From Pseudomonas fluorescens (GTDB lineage: Bacteria; Pseudomonadota; Gammaproteobacteria; Pseudomonadales; Pseudomonadaceae): a DNA stretch of 64,000 nucleotides. The notes beneath the pieces are model-generated. The model was not told the origin of the DNA and ran no database searches. It was given only the letters and a program-made list of their open reading frames with translations. The stretch lies in the NCBI RefSeq assembly GCF_902497625.1, contig NZ_CABVGX010000010.1, positions 62,001-126,000 on the forward strand, read 5' to 3'. Below are positions 45,802 to 55,243 of this stretch, piece after piece; within the stretch, counting starts at the first letter, position 1; every line of letters begins with the position of its first letter. A program made the position numbers and the translations under genes.

Positions 45802-46716
45802 ATGATGACCTTGCGTCAGATCCGCCACTTCATCGCGGTGGCCGAGACCGGCTCCATCTCCGCCGCCGCGCAAACGGCATTCATCTCCCAATCAACGTTG
45901 ACCCTGGCCATTCAGCAACTGGAGCAGGAAATCGGCGTCAGCCTGTTCAACCGCCACGCCAAAGGCATGACCCTGACGCATCAGGGGCATCAGTTCCTGC
46001 GTCAGGCGCACGTGATTCTGGCGACGGTGGACAATGCCAAGCGCAGCCTGCAACAGAGCACCGATCAGGTCGCCGGCCAGTTGATCGTCGGTGTGACCAG
46101 CTTGGTGGCCGGTTATTACCTGGCTGACCTGCTCACCCGTTTTCAGCGTGCGTACCCCAACGTCGACATCCGTGTGATGGAGGATGAACGCCCCTACATC
46201 GAGCATTTGCTGGTCAGCGGCGAAATTGATGTCGGCGTGTTGATTCTGTCCAACCTCGAAGACCGCCATGCCCTGCAGACCGAGGTGCTGACTCACTCAC
46301 CCCATCGCCTATGGTTGCCGGCCCAGCACCCATTGCTGGAACGCGACAGCATCAACCTTGCGGACGTGGCCAGCGAGCCGCTGATCCAGCTCAACGTCGA
46401 CGAGATGGACCGCAATGCCCAGCGCATGTGGTCGGCCGCAGCGCTGCAACCGCGCATTACCTTGAAAACAGCGTCCACCGAAGCGGTGCGGAGCCTCGTT
46501 GCTGCGGGATTGGGAGTGTCGATTCAGCCGGACATGACTTACCGGCCGTGGTCCCTGGAAGGAGACATCATCGAGGCGCGGTCGATCGCCGACCTCAGCC
46601 AGACGCTTGATGTGGGGCTTGCGTGGCGACGCGGTACGGCGCGCCCGGCGCTGGTCGACCCATTCCTGACAGTAGCGCGAGAGCAGCCGCACGGTGGGCG
46701 TAAGCCATCTATTTAA
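45802..46716 (+). CDS. LysR-family transcriptional regulator
   Basis: A 304-residue LTTR. The N-terminal winged HTH is RQIRHFIAVAETGSISAAAQ with SQSTLTLAIQQLEQEIGVSLFNR, and the C-terminal substrate-binding domain starts near residue 90 (GQLIVGVTSLVAGYYLADLL). It lies 102 bases upstream of the first aldehyde dehydrogenase gene in the same orientation. It probably controls the aldehyde dehydrogenase-ABC transporter locus. The effector is unknown; a polyamine or an aminoaldehyde is a reasonable guess from context. Confidence 0.86.
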   Translation: MMTLRQIRHFIAVAETGSISAAAQTAFISQSTLTLAIQQLEQEIGVSLFNRHAKGMTLTHQGHQFLRQAHVILATVDNAKRSLQQSTDQVAGQLIVGVTSLVAGYYLADLLTRFQRAYPNVDIRVMEDERPYIEHLLVSGEIDVGVLILSNLEDRHALQTEVLTHSPHRLWLPAQHPLLERDSINLADVASEPLIQLNVDEMDRNAQRMWSAAALQPRITLKTASTEAVRSLVAAGLGVSIQPDMTYRPWSLEGDIIEARSIADLSQTLDVGLAWRRGTARPALVDPFLTVAREQPHGGRKPSI

Positions 46717-46818
46717 ACGAACGCCACCTTCAGTATTTAGTATTTGTAGACCTCGGGCCCTCAGACTAGTCTTGTTACATCTATATAAGACGGCCGGGCC
46801 TCAGTCACTGGGAGCACC

Positions 46819-48306
46819 ATGGCCACACAAGAAAAGAGAACCCGAAAAATGGCTGGCGCGCAGACCCCGCTATTCACCGCGTTGCTGATCGATGGCGAAC
46901 TGGTCGCGGGTCAAGGCTTCGTCGAGCCGATCCTCAACCCCGCCACGGGCGAAGTGCTGACGCACATTGCCGAGGCCAGCACCGAGCAAGTCGAGGCCGC
47001 TATTCTTGCCGCCCACCGCGCCTTCGCCGGTTGGTCACGAACCACGCCGCAGCAGCGCTCGAACCTGTTGCTGGACATCGCTAGCGCCATTGAAAAAAAT
47101 GCCGACCTGCTCGCCCGCCTCGAGTCAATGAACTGCGGCAAACCCTTGCATCTGGCTCGCCAGGACGACCTGAGCGCGACCGTCGACGTGTTCCGCTTCT
47201 TCGCCGGCGCAGTACGGTGCCAGACCGGGCAGCTCAGCGGCGAGTATCTGCCGGGCTACACCAGCATGGTGCGCCGCGATCCGATTGGCGTGGTGGCGTC
47301 GATCGCGCCGTGGAACTACCCGATCATGATGGCCGCGTGGAAAATTGCCCCGGCGCTGGCGGCAGGCAACACGCTGGTGTTCAAACCCTCCGAACACACC
47401 CCGCTGTCAATTCTGGCGCTGGCGCCGGCGCTGGCAGAAATCCTCCCGCCCGGCGTGATCAACATTATTTGTGGCGGCGGTGAAGGCGTCGGCAGCCACT
47501 TGGTCAGCCACCCGAAAGTGCGCATGGTTTCCCTGACCGGCGATATCGTGACCGGGCAAAAGATTCTTCAGGCGGCAGCGAAAACCCTGAAACGCACGCA
47601 CCTGGAACTCGGCGGCAAAGCGCCGGTGATCGTTTGCAACGATGCCGACATTCAGGCTGTGGTCGAGGGGGTGCGCACTTACGGTTATTACAACGCTGGT
47701 CAGGATTGCACTGCTGCTTGCCGGATTTACGCACAGGCCGGCATTCATGACCGACTGGTGGCTGAACTCGGCGCGGCGGTCAGCAGCCTGCGGTTTGCCG
47801 GCAAGCGCGATGCCGACAACGAGATCGGGCCGCTGATCAGCACACGTCAGCGCGATCGCGTGGCCAGTTTCGTCGAGCGCGCCCTGGGCCAGCCGCACAT
47901 TGAACGCGTCACCGGTGCGGCCGTGCATTCCGGCGCCGGCTTCTATTACCAGCCGACCTTGTTGGCCGGCTGCAAGCAGGGCGATGAAATCGTCCAGCGT
48001 GAAGTGTTCGGGCCGGTGGTCACCGTGACCCGCTTCGATGAACTCGTACAGGCAGTGGACTGGGCCAACGACTCGGAATACGGCCTGGCCTCCTCGGTAT
48101 GGACGCAAAATCTGGACAAGGCGATGCAGGTTGCGGCGCGCTTGCAGTATGGCTGCACCTGGATCAACAGCCACTTCATGCTGGTCAGCGAGATGCCTCA
48201 CGGCGGCCTGAAACGCTCCGGTTACGGCAAGGATTTATCCAGCGATTCATTACAGGATTACAGCGTGGTGCGGCACATCATGGCCCGCCACGGACAGCAG
48301 CTTTAA
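46819..48306 (+). CDS. Aldehyde dehydrogenase, aminobutyraldehyde-type (first copy)
   Basis: A 495-residue NAD(P)-dependent aldehyde dehydrogenase. The catalytic cysteine is in [16 protein letters not shown], and the general-base Glu in [11 protein letters not shown]. The cofactor region includes [23 protein letters not shown] and SLTGDIVTG. The GQDCTAACR signature is shared with gamma-aminobutyraldehyde dehydrogenases (YdcW/PatD). It is a paralogue of the gene at 53249-54673 and lies before the binding protein gene. ATG 46819 gives a 15-residue extension compared with the usual N-terminus; the ATG at residue 11 (46849) is also possible. Confidence 0.86.
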   Translation: MATQEKRTRKMAGAQTPLFTALLIDGELVAGQGFVEPILNPATGEVLTHIAEASTEQVEAAILAAHRAFAGWSRTTPQQRSNLLLDIASAIEKNADLLARLESMNCGKPLHLARQDDLSATVDVFRFFAGAVRCQTGQLSGEYLPGYTSMVRRDPIGVVASIAPWNYPIMMAAWKIAPALAAGNTLVFKPSEHTPLSILALAPALAEILPPGVINIICGGGEGVGSHLVSHPKVRMVSLTGDIVTGQKILQAAAKTLKRTHLELGGKAPVIVCNDADIQAVVEGVRTYGYYNAGQDCTAACRIYAQAGIHDRLVAELGAAVSSLRFAGKRDADNEIGPLISTRQRDRVASFVERALGQPHIERVTGAAVHSGAGFYYQPTLLAGCKQGDEIVQREVFGPVVTVTRFDELVQAVDWANDSEYGLASSVWTQNLDKAMQVAARLQYGCTWINSHFMLVSEMPHGGLKRSGYGKDLSSDSLQDYSVVRHIMARHGQQL

Positions 48307-48422
48307 GTGGCAAGCGACAAGCTAAAGCCAAAGCCATGCGCGGTTCGCTGTCACTTGCGGCTTGAAGCTTGAAGCTTGCAGCTACTCTCATCCAATTACT
48401 AATAAACAAAAGAGAGGTTCCC

Positions 48423-49574
48423 ATGTTTGCGCACAAGACCGCACTGCTCAGTGCAATCACCACCGCGCTGCTGGCCAGTGCCAGTATTCAGGCCGCCGAA
48501 CCGCTCAAAGCCGTGGGTGCCGGCGAAGGTCAACTGGATATCGTCGCCTGGCCTGGCTACATCGAGCGCGGTGAAAGCGACAAGGCTTACGACTGGGTCA
48601 CAGGTTTCGAGAAGGAAACCGGCTGCAAGGTCAATGTCAAGACCGCCGCCACCTCAGATGAAATGGTCAGTTTGATGGCCAAGGGTGGCTACGATTTGGT
48701 CACCGCGTCGGGCGATGCTTCGTTGCGGTTGATCGTTGGTAAGCGTGTGCAGCCGATCAACACCGATCTGATTCCGAACTGGAAGAATATTGATCCGCGA
48801 TTGAAAGACGCGCCCTGGTATGTGGTCAACAAGCAGACCTTCGGTACGCCGTATCAGTGGGGGCCGAACGTGTTGATGTACAACACCAACGTGTTCAAGA
48901 CCGCGCCTGACAGCTGGAACGTGTTGTTCGACGCGCAGGATCTGGCTGATGGCAAGCCCAACAAGGGACGTGTGCAGGCCTATGACGGGCCGATCTACAT
49001 TGCTGATGCGGCGCTGTATCTGAAGACCGCCAAGCCTGAGCTGGGCATCAGCGACCCCTACCAGCTGACTGAAGCTCAGTACAAGGCGGTGCTTGAGTTG
49101 CTCCGCAGTCAGCAACCGTTGATCCACCGTTACTGGCACGACACCACTGTGCAAATGAGCGATTTCAAAAACGAAGGCGTGGTGGCGTCCAGCGCATGGC
49201 CGTATCAGGTCAACGGGCTGATGAACGAGAAGCAGCCGATCGCCTCTACCATTCCGAAAGAAGGCGCCACTGGCTGGGCCGATACCACCATGTTGCACAC
49301 CGAGGCCAAGCATCCGAACTGTGCGTACAAGTGGATGGACTGGTCACTGCAACCGAAGGTCCAGGGTGACGTCGCCGCCTGGTTCGGCTCGTTGCCGGCA
49401 GTACCGGCAGCATGCCAGGGCAGTGAACTGCTGGGCGCGGAAGGTTGCAAGACCAACGGGTTCGACCAGTTCGAGAAGATCGCGTTCTGGAAAACCCCGC
49501 AAGCTGAAGGGGGCAAGTTCGTGCCGTACAGCCGCTGGACCCAGGATTACATCGCGATCATGGGCGGCCGCTAA
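48423..49574 (+). CDS. ydcS: Polyamine-type ABC transporter substrate-binding protein (YdcS-like)
   Basis: A 383-residue periplasmic binding protein with a signal peptide (about 1-23, ending ASIQAAEP). The PotD/YdcS fold is seen in LDIVAWPGYIERGESDKAYD, VKTAATSDEMVSLM and GYDLVTASGDASLRLI. Acidic and aromatic residues (YDGPIYIADAALYLK, SSAWPYQVNGL) suit binding of a cationic polyamine such as putrescine. The ABC components follow, but only after the large inverted repeat. The E. coli ydcSTUVW order is the same except for the extra upstream aldehyde dehydrogenase. Confidence 0.87.
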   Translation: MFAHKTALLSAITTALLASASIQAAEPLKAVGAGEGQLDIVAWPGYIERGESDKAYDWVTGFEKETGCKVNVKTAATSDEMVSLMAKGGYDLVTASGDASLRLIVGKRVQPINTDLIPNWKNIDPRLKDAPWYVVNKQTFGTPYQWGPNVLMYNTNVFKTAPDSWNVLFDAQDLADGKPNKGRVQAYDGPIYIADAALYLKTAKPELGISDPYQLTEAQYKAVLELLRSQQPLIHRYWHDTTVQMSDFKNEGVVASSAWPYQVNGLMNEKQPIASTIPKEGATGWADTTMLHTEAKHPNCAYKWMDWSLQPKVQGDVAAWFGSLPAVPAACQGSELLGAEGCKTNGFDQFEKIAFWKTPQAEGGKFVPYSRWTQDYIAIMGGR

Positions 49575-49587
49575 TACCGCCGCTTTA

Positions 49588-50186
49588 TGGCGAGGGAGCT
49601 TTTGTGGCGAGGGAGCTTGCCTGTAGCGAGGGGCTTTTGTGGCGAGGGAGCTTGCCTGTAGCGAGGGGCTTTTGTGGAGAGGGGCTTGCCTGTAGCAAGG
49701 GGCTTTTGTGGAGAGGGGCTTGCCTGTAGCAAGGGGCTTTTGTGGAGAGGGGCTTGCCTGTAGCAAGGGGCTTTTGTGGAGAGGGGCTTGCCTGTGGCAA
49801 GGGGCTTTTGTGGCGAGGGGGCTTGCCCCCGTTGGACTGCGTAGCAGTCCTGTGAGGGAGAACCCGGTTTACCTGCTAAACCGCGTCGGCTGGTTTTGGG
49901 GCGGCTTCGCCGCCCAACGGGGGCAAGCCCCCTCACCACAGGCAAGCCCCTCACCACAGGCAAGCCCCTCACCACAGGCAAGCCCCCTCACCACAGGCAA
50001 GCCCGCTCACCACAGGCAAGCCCCTCGCCACAGGCAAGCCCCTCACCACAGGCAAGCCCCTTCACCACAGGCAAGCCCGCTCGCCACAGGGAAAGCCCCG
50101 CTCGCTACAGGGTAAGCCCGCTCACGACGGGCAAGCCGGCCCACCACAGGGCAAGCCGGCTCACCACAGGGCAGGCCCCCTCGCCC
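49588..50186. repeat. Expanded REP-derived inverted repeat between ydcS and ydcT
   Basis: The left arm (49588-49830) is 14 head-to-tail half-units of 16-19 bp alternating TGTAGCAAGGGGCTTT and TGTGGAGAGGGGCTTGCC. The right arm (49915-50186) is 14 units of 18-21 bp, GGCAAGCCCCTCACCACA, the reverse complement of the left half-unit. An 84-base centre carries GACTGCGTAGCAGTC. The transcript could fold into a hairpin with arms of about 250 bases. The unit is the same as the REP core at 1134-1263, so this is an ordinary REP pair grown by repeat expansion. The ORFs read through it (for example 49571-49981) are artefacts. Confidence 0.9.
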
Positions 50187-50288
50187 CGATGAGCACTTGA
50201 GCCACAGAAGGTCATCAATGATTCAGTATTTTCAGAAGTCCAGGCAGGGCCGCTGCGACGGCCTTCGCCTTTTTTGGAGCACCGCACC
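50187..50288 (+). other. ydcT upstream region
   Basis: About 100 bases between the repeat and the ATP-binding gene. GGCCGCTGCGACGGCC (50249-50264) can form a short stem followed by TTCGCCTTTTTT, a possible small terminator or attenuator upstream of ydcT. No other element was recognised. Confidence 0.45.
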
Positions 50289-51326
50289 ATGACGCTTGCA
50301 GTCCAATTCACCAACGTTTCCCGTCTATTCGGCGAAGTGAAAGCCGTAGATCGGGTTTCCATCGACATCCAGGACGGCGAGTTTTTCTCCATGCTGGGCC
50401 CTTCCGGCTCGGGCAAAACCACCTGTCTGCGCCTGATCGCCGGTTTCGAACAACCGAGCGCAGGCTCCATTCGTATCCACGGTGAAGAAGCGGCCGGTTT
50501 GCCGCCCTACCAGCGTGACGTCAACACCGTCTTTCAGGATTACGCGCTGTTCCCGCATATGAACGTGCGCGACAACGTCGCCTACGGTTTGAAGGTCAAG
50601 GGCGTCGGCAAGGCCGAACGCTTGGAACGTGCCGAAGAAGCGCTCGACATGGTCGCCCTCGGCGGATACGGCGAGCGCAAACCGGTGCAGTTGTCCGGCG
50701 GCCAGCGTCAACGCGTAGCCCTCGCCCGCGCTCTGGTCAATCGCCCGCGCGTGCTGCTGCTCGATGAGCCACTGGGTGCACTTGACCTGAAGCTGCGCGA
50801 ACAAATGCAGAGCGAATTGAAGAAGCTGCAACGCCAGCTCGGCATCACCTTCATCTTCGTTACCCACGACCAGACTGAAGCCTTGTCGATGTCTGACCGC
50901 GTTGCCGTGTTCAACAAGGGCCGTATCGAGCAGGTCGACACGCCGCGCAACCTGTACATGAAACCGGCCACCACTTTCGTCGCTGAATTTGTCGGCACCT
51001 CGAACGTGATTCGCGGTGACCTGGCACTGCAGATCAGCGGTCAGCCGCAGCCGTTTTCGATTCGCCCGGAACACGTGCGGTTTGCCGAAGGGCCGCTGGC
51101 CAGCCACGAAATTGAAGTCAGCGGCCTGCTGCATGACATTCAGTACCAGGGCAGCGCCACGCGTTATGAACTGAAACTGGAAAACGGCCAGACGTTGAAC
51201 ATCAGCCAGGCCAATAACCAGTGGCTGGACGTCAGCGCGCAGCACCAGACCGGCCAGCGCATCAGCGCGCGCTGGGCACGGGAAGCGATGATCCCGCTGC
51301 ACGACACCGTTGCCGGCGGGGTGTGA
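50289..51326 (+). CDS. ydcT: ABC transporter ATP-binding protein, polyamine type (YdcT/PotA-like)
   Basis: A 345-residue ATPase. Walker A is GPSGSGKTT (residues 37-45), the signature is LSGGQRQRVALARAL, Walker B is VLLLDEPLGALD, and the H-loop is FVTHDQTEAL. The C-terminal about 100 residues form a TOBE domain. Energises import with the two permeases that follow. The start is ATG 50289, chosen over an upstream in-frame codon at 50274 because of the family N-terminus. The stop is one base before the ydcU start, indicating a tight operon. Confidence 0.9.
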   Translation: MTLAVQFTNVSRLFGEVKAVDRVSIDIQDGEFFSMLGPSGSGKTTCLRLIAGFEQPSAGSIRIHGEEAAGLPPYQRDVNTVFQDYALFPHMNVRDNVAYGLKVKGVGKAERLERAEEALDMVALGGYGERKPVQLSGGQRQRVALARALVNRPRVLLLDEPLGALDLKLREQMQSELKKLQRQLGITFIFVTHDQTEALSMSDRVAVFNKGRIEQVDTPRNLYMKPATTFVAEFVGTSNVIRGDLALQISGQPQPFSIRPEHVRFAEGPLASHEIEVSGLLHDIQYQGSATRYELKLENGQTLNISQANNQWLDVSAQHQTGQRISARWAREAMIPLHDTVAGGV

Positions 51327-51327
51327 G

Positions 51328-52275
51328 ATGAACACCGTGGCTATTACCCAAACTCCATCCGGTGGCTCGCCGTTGCGCAGGTTTTCCAACCTGCTGTATC
51401 GCCGGCCCAATCTGTACCTGTCGATGCTGCTGGTACCGCCGCTGATCTGGTTCGGCGCGATTTATCTTGGCTCGCTGCTGATGCTGTTGTGGCAAGGTTT
51501 CTACACCTTTGATGACTTCACCATGGCGGTCACACCGGACCTGACCCTGGCGAACTTCGCGGCGCTGTTCCAGCCGTCCAATTTCGACATCATCCTGCGC
51601 ACCTTGGGCATGGCGATTGTCGTGTCGATCGCCAGCGCCATCGTCGCGTTCCCGATCGCGTACTACATGGCGCGCTACACCACCGGCAAGACCAAGGCGT
51701 TCTTCTATATCGCGGTGATGATGCCGATGTGGGCCAGTTACATCGTCAAGGCCTACGCCTGGACCTTGCTTTTGGCCAAGGGCGGGGTGGCGCAGTGGTT
51801 CGTTCAGCACCTGGGGCTGGAGCCGGTGCTGCAGTTTGTTCTAGGCATTCCGGGCGTCGGCGGCAGCACCTTGTCGACCTCGCACCTGGGCCGTTTCATG
51901 GTGTTCGTCTACATCTGGCTGCCGTTCATGATCCTGCCGATCCAGGCGTCGCTGGAACGTTTGCCGCCGTCATTGCTGCAAGCCTCTGCCGACCTCGGCG
52001 CCAAGCCGCGCCAGACATTCATGCAAGTGATTTTGCCGTTGTCGATTCCGGGCATCGCGGCCGGTTCGATCTTCACCTTTTCCCTGACCCTGGGCGATTT
52101 TATCGTTCCGCAACTGGTGGGTCCGCCGGGCTACTTCGTCGGCAGCATGGTCTACGCCCAGCAAGGTGCGATCGGCAACATGCCGATGGCCGCAGCCTTC
52201 ACCCTGGTGCCGATTGTGCTGATCGCCATTTACCTGTCCATCGTCAAACGCCTGGGGGCCTTCGATGCACTCTGA
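51328..52275 (+). CDS. ydcU: ABC transporter permease, polyamine type (YdcU/PotB-like)
   Basis: A 315-residue inner-membrane permease with six hydrophobic helices. The EAA-loop region is visible as [25 protein letters not shown] near residue 217, the contact site for the ATPase. The N-terminus is cytoplasmic and long (about 35 residues). It overlaps the next permease gene by 11 bases. It pairs with YdcV as a heterodimeric channel. Confidence 0.88.
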   Translation: MNTVAITQTPSGGSPLRRFSNLLYRRPNLYLSMLLVPPLIWFGAIYLGSLLMLLWQGFYTFDDFTMAVTPDLTLANFAALFQPSNFDIILRTLGMAIVVSIASAIVAFPIAYYMARYTTGKTKAFFYIAVMMPMWASYIVKAYAWTLLLAKGGVAQWFVQHLGLEPVLQFVLGIPGVGGSTLSTSHLGRFMVFVYIWLPFMILPIQASLERLPPSLLQASADLGAKPRQTFMQVILPLSIPGIAAGSIFTFSLTLGDFIVPQLVGPPGYFVGSMVYAQQGAIGNMPMAAAFTLVPIVLIAIYLSIVKRLGAFDAL

Positions 52276-53074
52276 GAAAGCTTCTTTTGGCTTGAAAATC
52301 GCAGCATGGGGCGGACTGGTGTTTCTGCACTTTCCGATCCTGATCATTTTCATGTACGCCTTCAACACCGAAGACGCAGCGTTCAGCTTTCCGCCGAAGG
52401 GCTTCACCCTGAAGTGGATCGGCGTGGCGTTTTCGCGGCCGGACGTGCTCGAGGCGATCAAGCTGTCGCTGCAGATCGCCTCCGTTGCGACCTTGATTGC
52501 GATGGTGCTCGGTACCCTCGCTTCGGCGGCGTTGTACCGACGGGACTTCTTCGGCAAGCAGGGCATTTCGTTGATGCTGATTCTGCCGATCGCCCTGCCC
52601 GGGATCATCACTGGCATTGCGTTGCTGGCGACGTTCAAAACGCTCGGAATCGAGCCGGGGATGTTCACCATCATCGTCGGTCACGCGACCTTCTGCGTGG
52701 TGATCGTTTACAACAACGTCATCGCAAGGTTGCGGCGCACTTCGCACAGTTTGATCGAAGCCTCGATGGACCTCGGTGCCGATGGCTGGCAGACCTTTCG
52801 CTACATCATTCTGCCAAGCCTGGGCTCGGCGTTGTTGGCGGGCGGCATGCTCGCGTTCGCGTTGTCGTTCGATGAAATTATCGTGACGACCTTCACTGCC
52901 GGGCATGAACGCACCCTGCCGTTGTGGCTGCTCAACCAGCTCAGCCGACCTCGCGACGTGCCGGTGACTAACGTCGTGGCAATGCTGGTGATGATCGTGA
53001 CGATGGTACCTATCCTCGGCGCGTATTACCTGACCCGGGGCGGTGAAAGCGTCGCGGGGAGTGGCGGGAAGTAA
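52265..53074 (+). CDS. ydcV: ABC transporter permease, polyamine type (YdcV/PotC-like)
   Basis: A 269-residue permease with six hydrophobic helices. The EAA motif is [26 protein letters not shown] near residue 160. The N-terminal [15 protein letters not shown] helix is typical of the PotC group. It starts 11 bases inside the end of ydcU, so the pair is coupled. The second aldehyde dehydrogenase gene follows after a REP pair. Confidence 0.88.
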   Translation: MHSEKASFGLKIAAWGGLVFLHFPILIIFMYAFNTEDAAFSFPPKGFTLKWIGVAFSRPDVLEAIKLSLQIASVATLIAMVLGTLASAALYRRDFFGKQGISLMLILPIALPGIITGIALLATFKTLGIEPGMFTIIVGHATFCVVIVYNNVIARLRRTSHSLIEASMDLGADGWQTFRYIILPSLGSALLAGGMLAFALSFDEIIVTTFTAGHERTLPLWLLNQLSRPRDVPVTNVVAMLVMIVTMVPILGAYYLTRGGESVAGSGGK

Positions 53075-53108
53075 CGAACAACGGTCAATCCCTGAAAAAA
53101 CCGAATCC

Positions 53109-53200
53109 TGTGGGAGCGGGCTTGCTCGCGAAAGCGGTGTGTCAGCCAACATAAATGTTGAATGTTCAACCGCATTCGCGAGCAGGCTCGCTCCCACAGT
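53109..53200. repeat. REP pair
   Basis: Arms CTGTGGGAGCGGGCTTGCTC and GCGAGCAGGCTCGCTCCCAC are inverted with about 45 bases between. They separate ydcV from the second aldehyde dehydrogenase gene. Confidence 0.82.
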
Positions 53201-53248
53201 TTGATCCGGTGTCGACAGAACAATGAATGCTTTGAAGAGGACATGAAC

Positions 53249-54673
53249 ATGCAAACCAAACTCCTGATCAACGGCCAGCTGCTCGCTGGCGAAGGCCCGG
53301 CGCAACCGGTGTTCAACCCTTCAATCGGCAAAGTGCTGGTGGAAATCAACGAAGCCAGCGAAGCCCAGGTCGATGCGGCCGTGCGTGCCGCTGACGCCGC
53401 GTTCGACAGCTGGTCGCAAACACCCCCGAAAGACCGCTCGCTGCTGCTGCTGAAACTCGCCGACGCCATCGAAGCGCATGGCGAGGAGCTGGCAAAGCTC
53501 GAATCGGACAACTGCGGCAAACCTTACAGCGCCGCGTTGAACGACGAGATCCCGGCGATTGCCGATGTGTTCCGCTTTTTTGCCGGCGCCAGTCGCTGCA
53601 TGAGCGGTTCGGCCGGCGGTGAATACCTGCCCGGCCACACCTCGATGATTCGCCGCGACCCGGTCGGCGTGATCGCCTCGATCGCGCCGTGGAATTACCC
53701 GCTGATGATGGTCGCCTGGAAGATCGCCCCGGCCCTCGCCGCCGGTAATACCGTGGTGCTCAAGCCGTCGGAACAAACCCCGCTGACCGCGTTGCGTCTG
53801 GCCGAACTGGCGTCGGAAATCTTCCCGGCCGGCGTGCTCAACCTGGTGTTCGGGCGTGGTCCTACGGTGGGCAGTCCGCTGGTGACTCACCCGAAAGTGC
53901 GCATGGTCTCGCTGACCGGCTCGATTGCCACCGGCGCGAACATCATTTCCAGCACCGCCGACAGCGTCAAACGCATGCACATGGAACTGGGCGGCAAAGC
54001 CCCGGTGATCATTTTCGACGACGCCGACATCGACGCCGCCGTGGAAGGCATCCGCACCTTCGGTTTTTACAACGCCGGGCAGGATTGCACCGCGGCGTGC
54101 CGCATCTACGCGCAGGCTGGCATCTATGAAAAATTCGTCGAGAAGCTGGGTGAAGCCGTCAGCGGCATCAAATACGGCTTGCAGGACGACCCGGCGACCG
54201 AGCTTGGTCCGCTGATCACCGCGCAGCACCGCGACCGCGTCGCCGGGTTCGTCGAGCGCGCCGTGGCGCAGTCGCACATCCGCCTGGTCACCGGCGGCAA
54301 AGTCGTTGAAGGCAACGGGTTCTTCTTCGAACCGACCGTGCTGGCGGATGCGCAGCAGGACGATGAAATCGTTCGCCGCGAAGTGTTCGGCCCGGTGGTG
54401 TCGGTGACCAGATTCACCGATGAAGCGCAGGTGCTGGGCTGGGCCAACGATTCCGATTACGGCCTGGCGTCATCGGTGTGGACCGCCGATGTCGGCCGCG
54501 CACATCGCTTGTCGGCGCGCCTGCAGTACGGCTGCACCTGGGTGAATACGCATTTCATGCTGGTCAGCGAAATGCCGCATGGCGGTCAGAAATCCTCCGG
54601 GTACGGCAAGGACATGTCGATGTATGGGCTGGAGGATTACACCGTGGTGCGGCATGTGATGTTTAAGCACTGA
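53249..54673 (+). CDS. patD: Gamma-aminobutyraldehyde dehydrogenase (YdcW/PatD type)
   Basis: A 474-residue NAD-dependent aldehyde dehydrogenase, the same length as E. coli PatD. It oxidises 4-aminobutyraldehyde from putrescine to GABA. Signatures: [39 protein letters not shown] with the base Glu, and [15 protein letters not shown] with the catalytic Cys. ATG 53249 is used because GAGG lies eight bases upstream; ATG 53243 is too close. It is clearly paralogous to the copy at 46819, with near-identical blocks around the active site and C-terminus (SEMPHGGxKxSGYGKD). Confidence 0.9.
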   Translation: MQTKLLINGQLLAGEGPAQPVFNPSIGKVLVEINEASEAQVDAAVRAADAAFDSWSQTPPKDRSLLLLKLADAIEAHGEELAKLESDNCGKPYSAALNDEIPAIADVFRFFAGASRCMSGSAGGEYLPGHTSMIRRDPVGVIASIAPWNYPLMMVAWKIAPALAAGNTVVLKPSEQTPLTALRLAELASEIFPAGVLNLVFGRGPTVGSPLVTHPKVRMVSLTGSIATGANIISSTADSVKRMHMELGGKAPVIIFDDADIDAAVEGIRTFGFYNAGQDCTAACRIYAQAGIYEKFVEKLGEAVSGIKYGLQDDPATELGPLITAQHRDRVAGFVERAVAQSHIRLVTGGKVVEGNGFFFEPTVLADAQQDDEIVRREVFGPVVSVTRFTDEAQVLGWANDSDYGLASSVWTADVGRAHRLSARLQYGCTWVNTHFMLVSEMPHGGQKSSGYGKDMSMYGLEDYTVVRHVMFKH

Positions 54674-54678
54674 AGAAA

Positions 54679-54720
54679 GCGGCAAGCGGCAAGCGGCAAG
54701 CGGCAAGCGGCAAGCGGCAA
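54679..54720. repeat. Six-copy 7-bp tandem repeat
   Basis: Exactly six copies of GCGGCAA occur immediately after the patD stop. This is a candidate variable-number locus that could slip between strains. A related GGCAAGCGACAAGC motif is at 48309-48322. Confidence 0.9.
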
Positions 54721-54752
54721 GTGTTGAGCTGCAAGCCAGCTAAAAGCAACAG

Positions 54753-54819
54753 CATCGCGAGCAGGCTCGCTCCCACAGGGAAGCGGTTTCCAGATGTGGG
54801 AGCGAGCCTGCTCGCGATA
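54753..54819. repeat. REP pair
   Basis: Arms ATCGCGAGCAGGCTCGCTCC and GGGAGCGAGCCTGCTCGCGA are exact inverted copies separated by about 20 bases, between convergent genes. Confidence 0.87.
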
Positions 54820-54847
54820 GTCTCTGCAATTAACCAAAGCCCAAGCC

Positions 54848-55084
54848 CTACAACGTCTGCTGACGGTTGCCGATCGTCTTGGCCTCCTCGATCCCCCACT
54901 CCATCGCCGCTTCCATGTCGAGAAAATGCACGGTTGGATGGTCATTTTCCTCGACCGCCTGACCATCGGGTTTGTAAACCCCGATAAACATACCCAACGA
55001 CCCGTCCCTCAGGATCTCGGCCTTGACCTTGATCTCGCATCCATTCGACAGCGTTTCCGTGTGAAGCAAATGCCGCTCAGTCAT
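54848..55084 (-). CDS. Small conserved hypothetical protein
   Basis: A 78-residue soluble protein starting MTERHLLHTETLSNGCEIKV, with a well-formed alternation of beta-strands (VKAEILRDGSLGMFIGVY) and a C-terminal helix (MEAAMEWGIEEAKTIG). No family was recognised for certain, but codon use is typical of the genome. ATG 55084 is preferred; 13 upstream codons are also open. It is divergent from the lactate permease gene. Confidence 0.65.
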   Translation of the reverse strand: MTERHLLHTETLSNGCEIKVKAEILRDGSLGMFIGVYKPDGQAVEENDHPTVHFLDMEAAMEWGIEEAKTIGNRQQTL

Positions 55085-55243
55085 CTCTGTATTCCTCGTC
55101 GTCGTTAACCCGGTTTCACGCATCTGGACGGCTCACTCAAACCGATGGAAATCCCACCCTGACAGCGTCGTAATGCCACCTATACTACAAGCCACCGTCC
55201 CCCCCGGGGTCTGCATTACCAACAATAAAAGCAGAGGTGGAAC

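Noticed and set aside
49915..50186. Possible CRISPR array
   Set aside because: The 18-21 bp units are contiguous with no spacers, and they match the window's REP core; no cas genes are present.
49571..50192. Open frames through the 49.6-50.2 kb repeats (repetitive Pro/Lys/Ser proteins)
   Set aside because: They are translations of the short repeat units, open in several frames on both strands only because the unit lacks stops.
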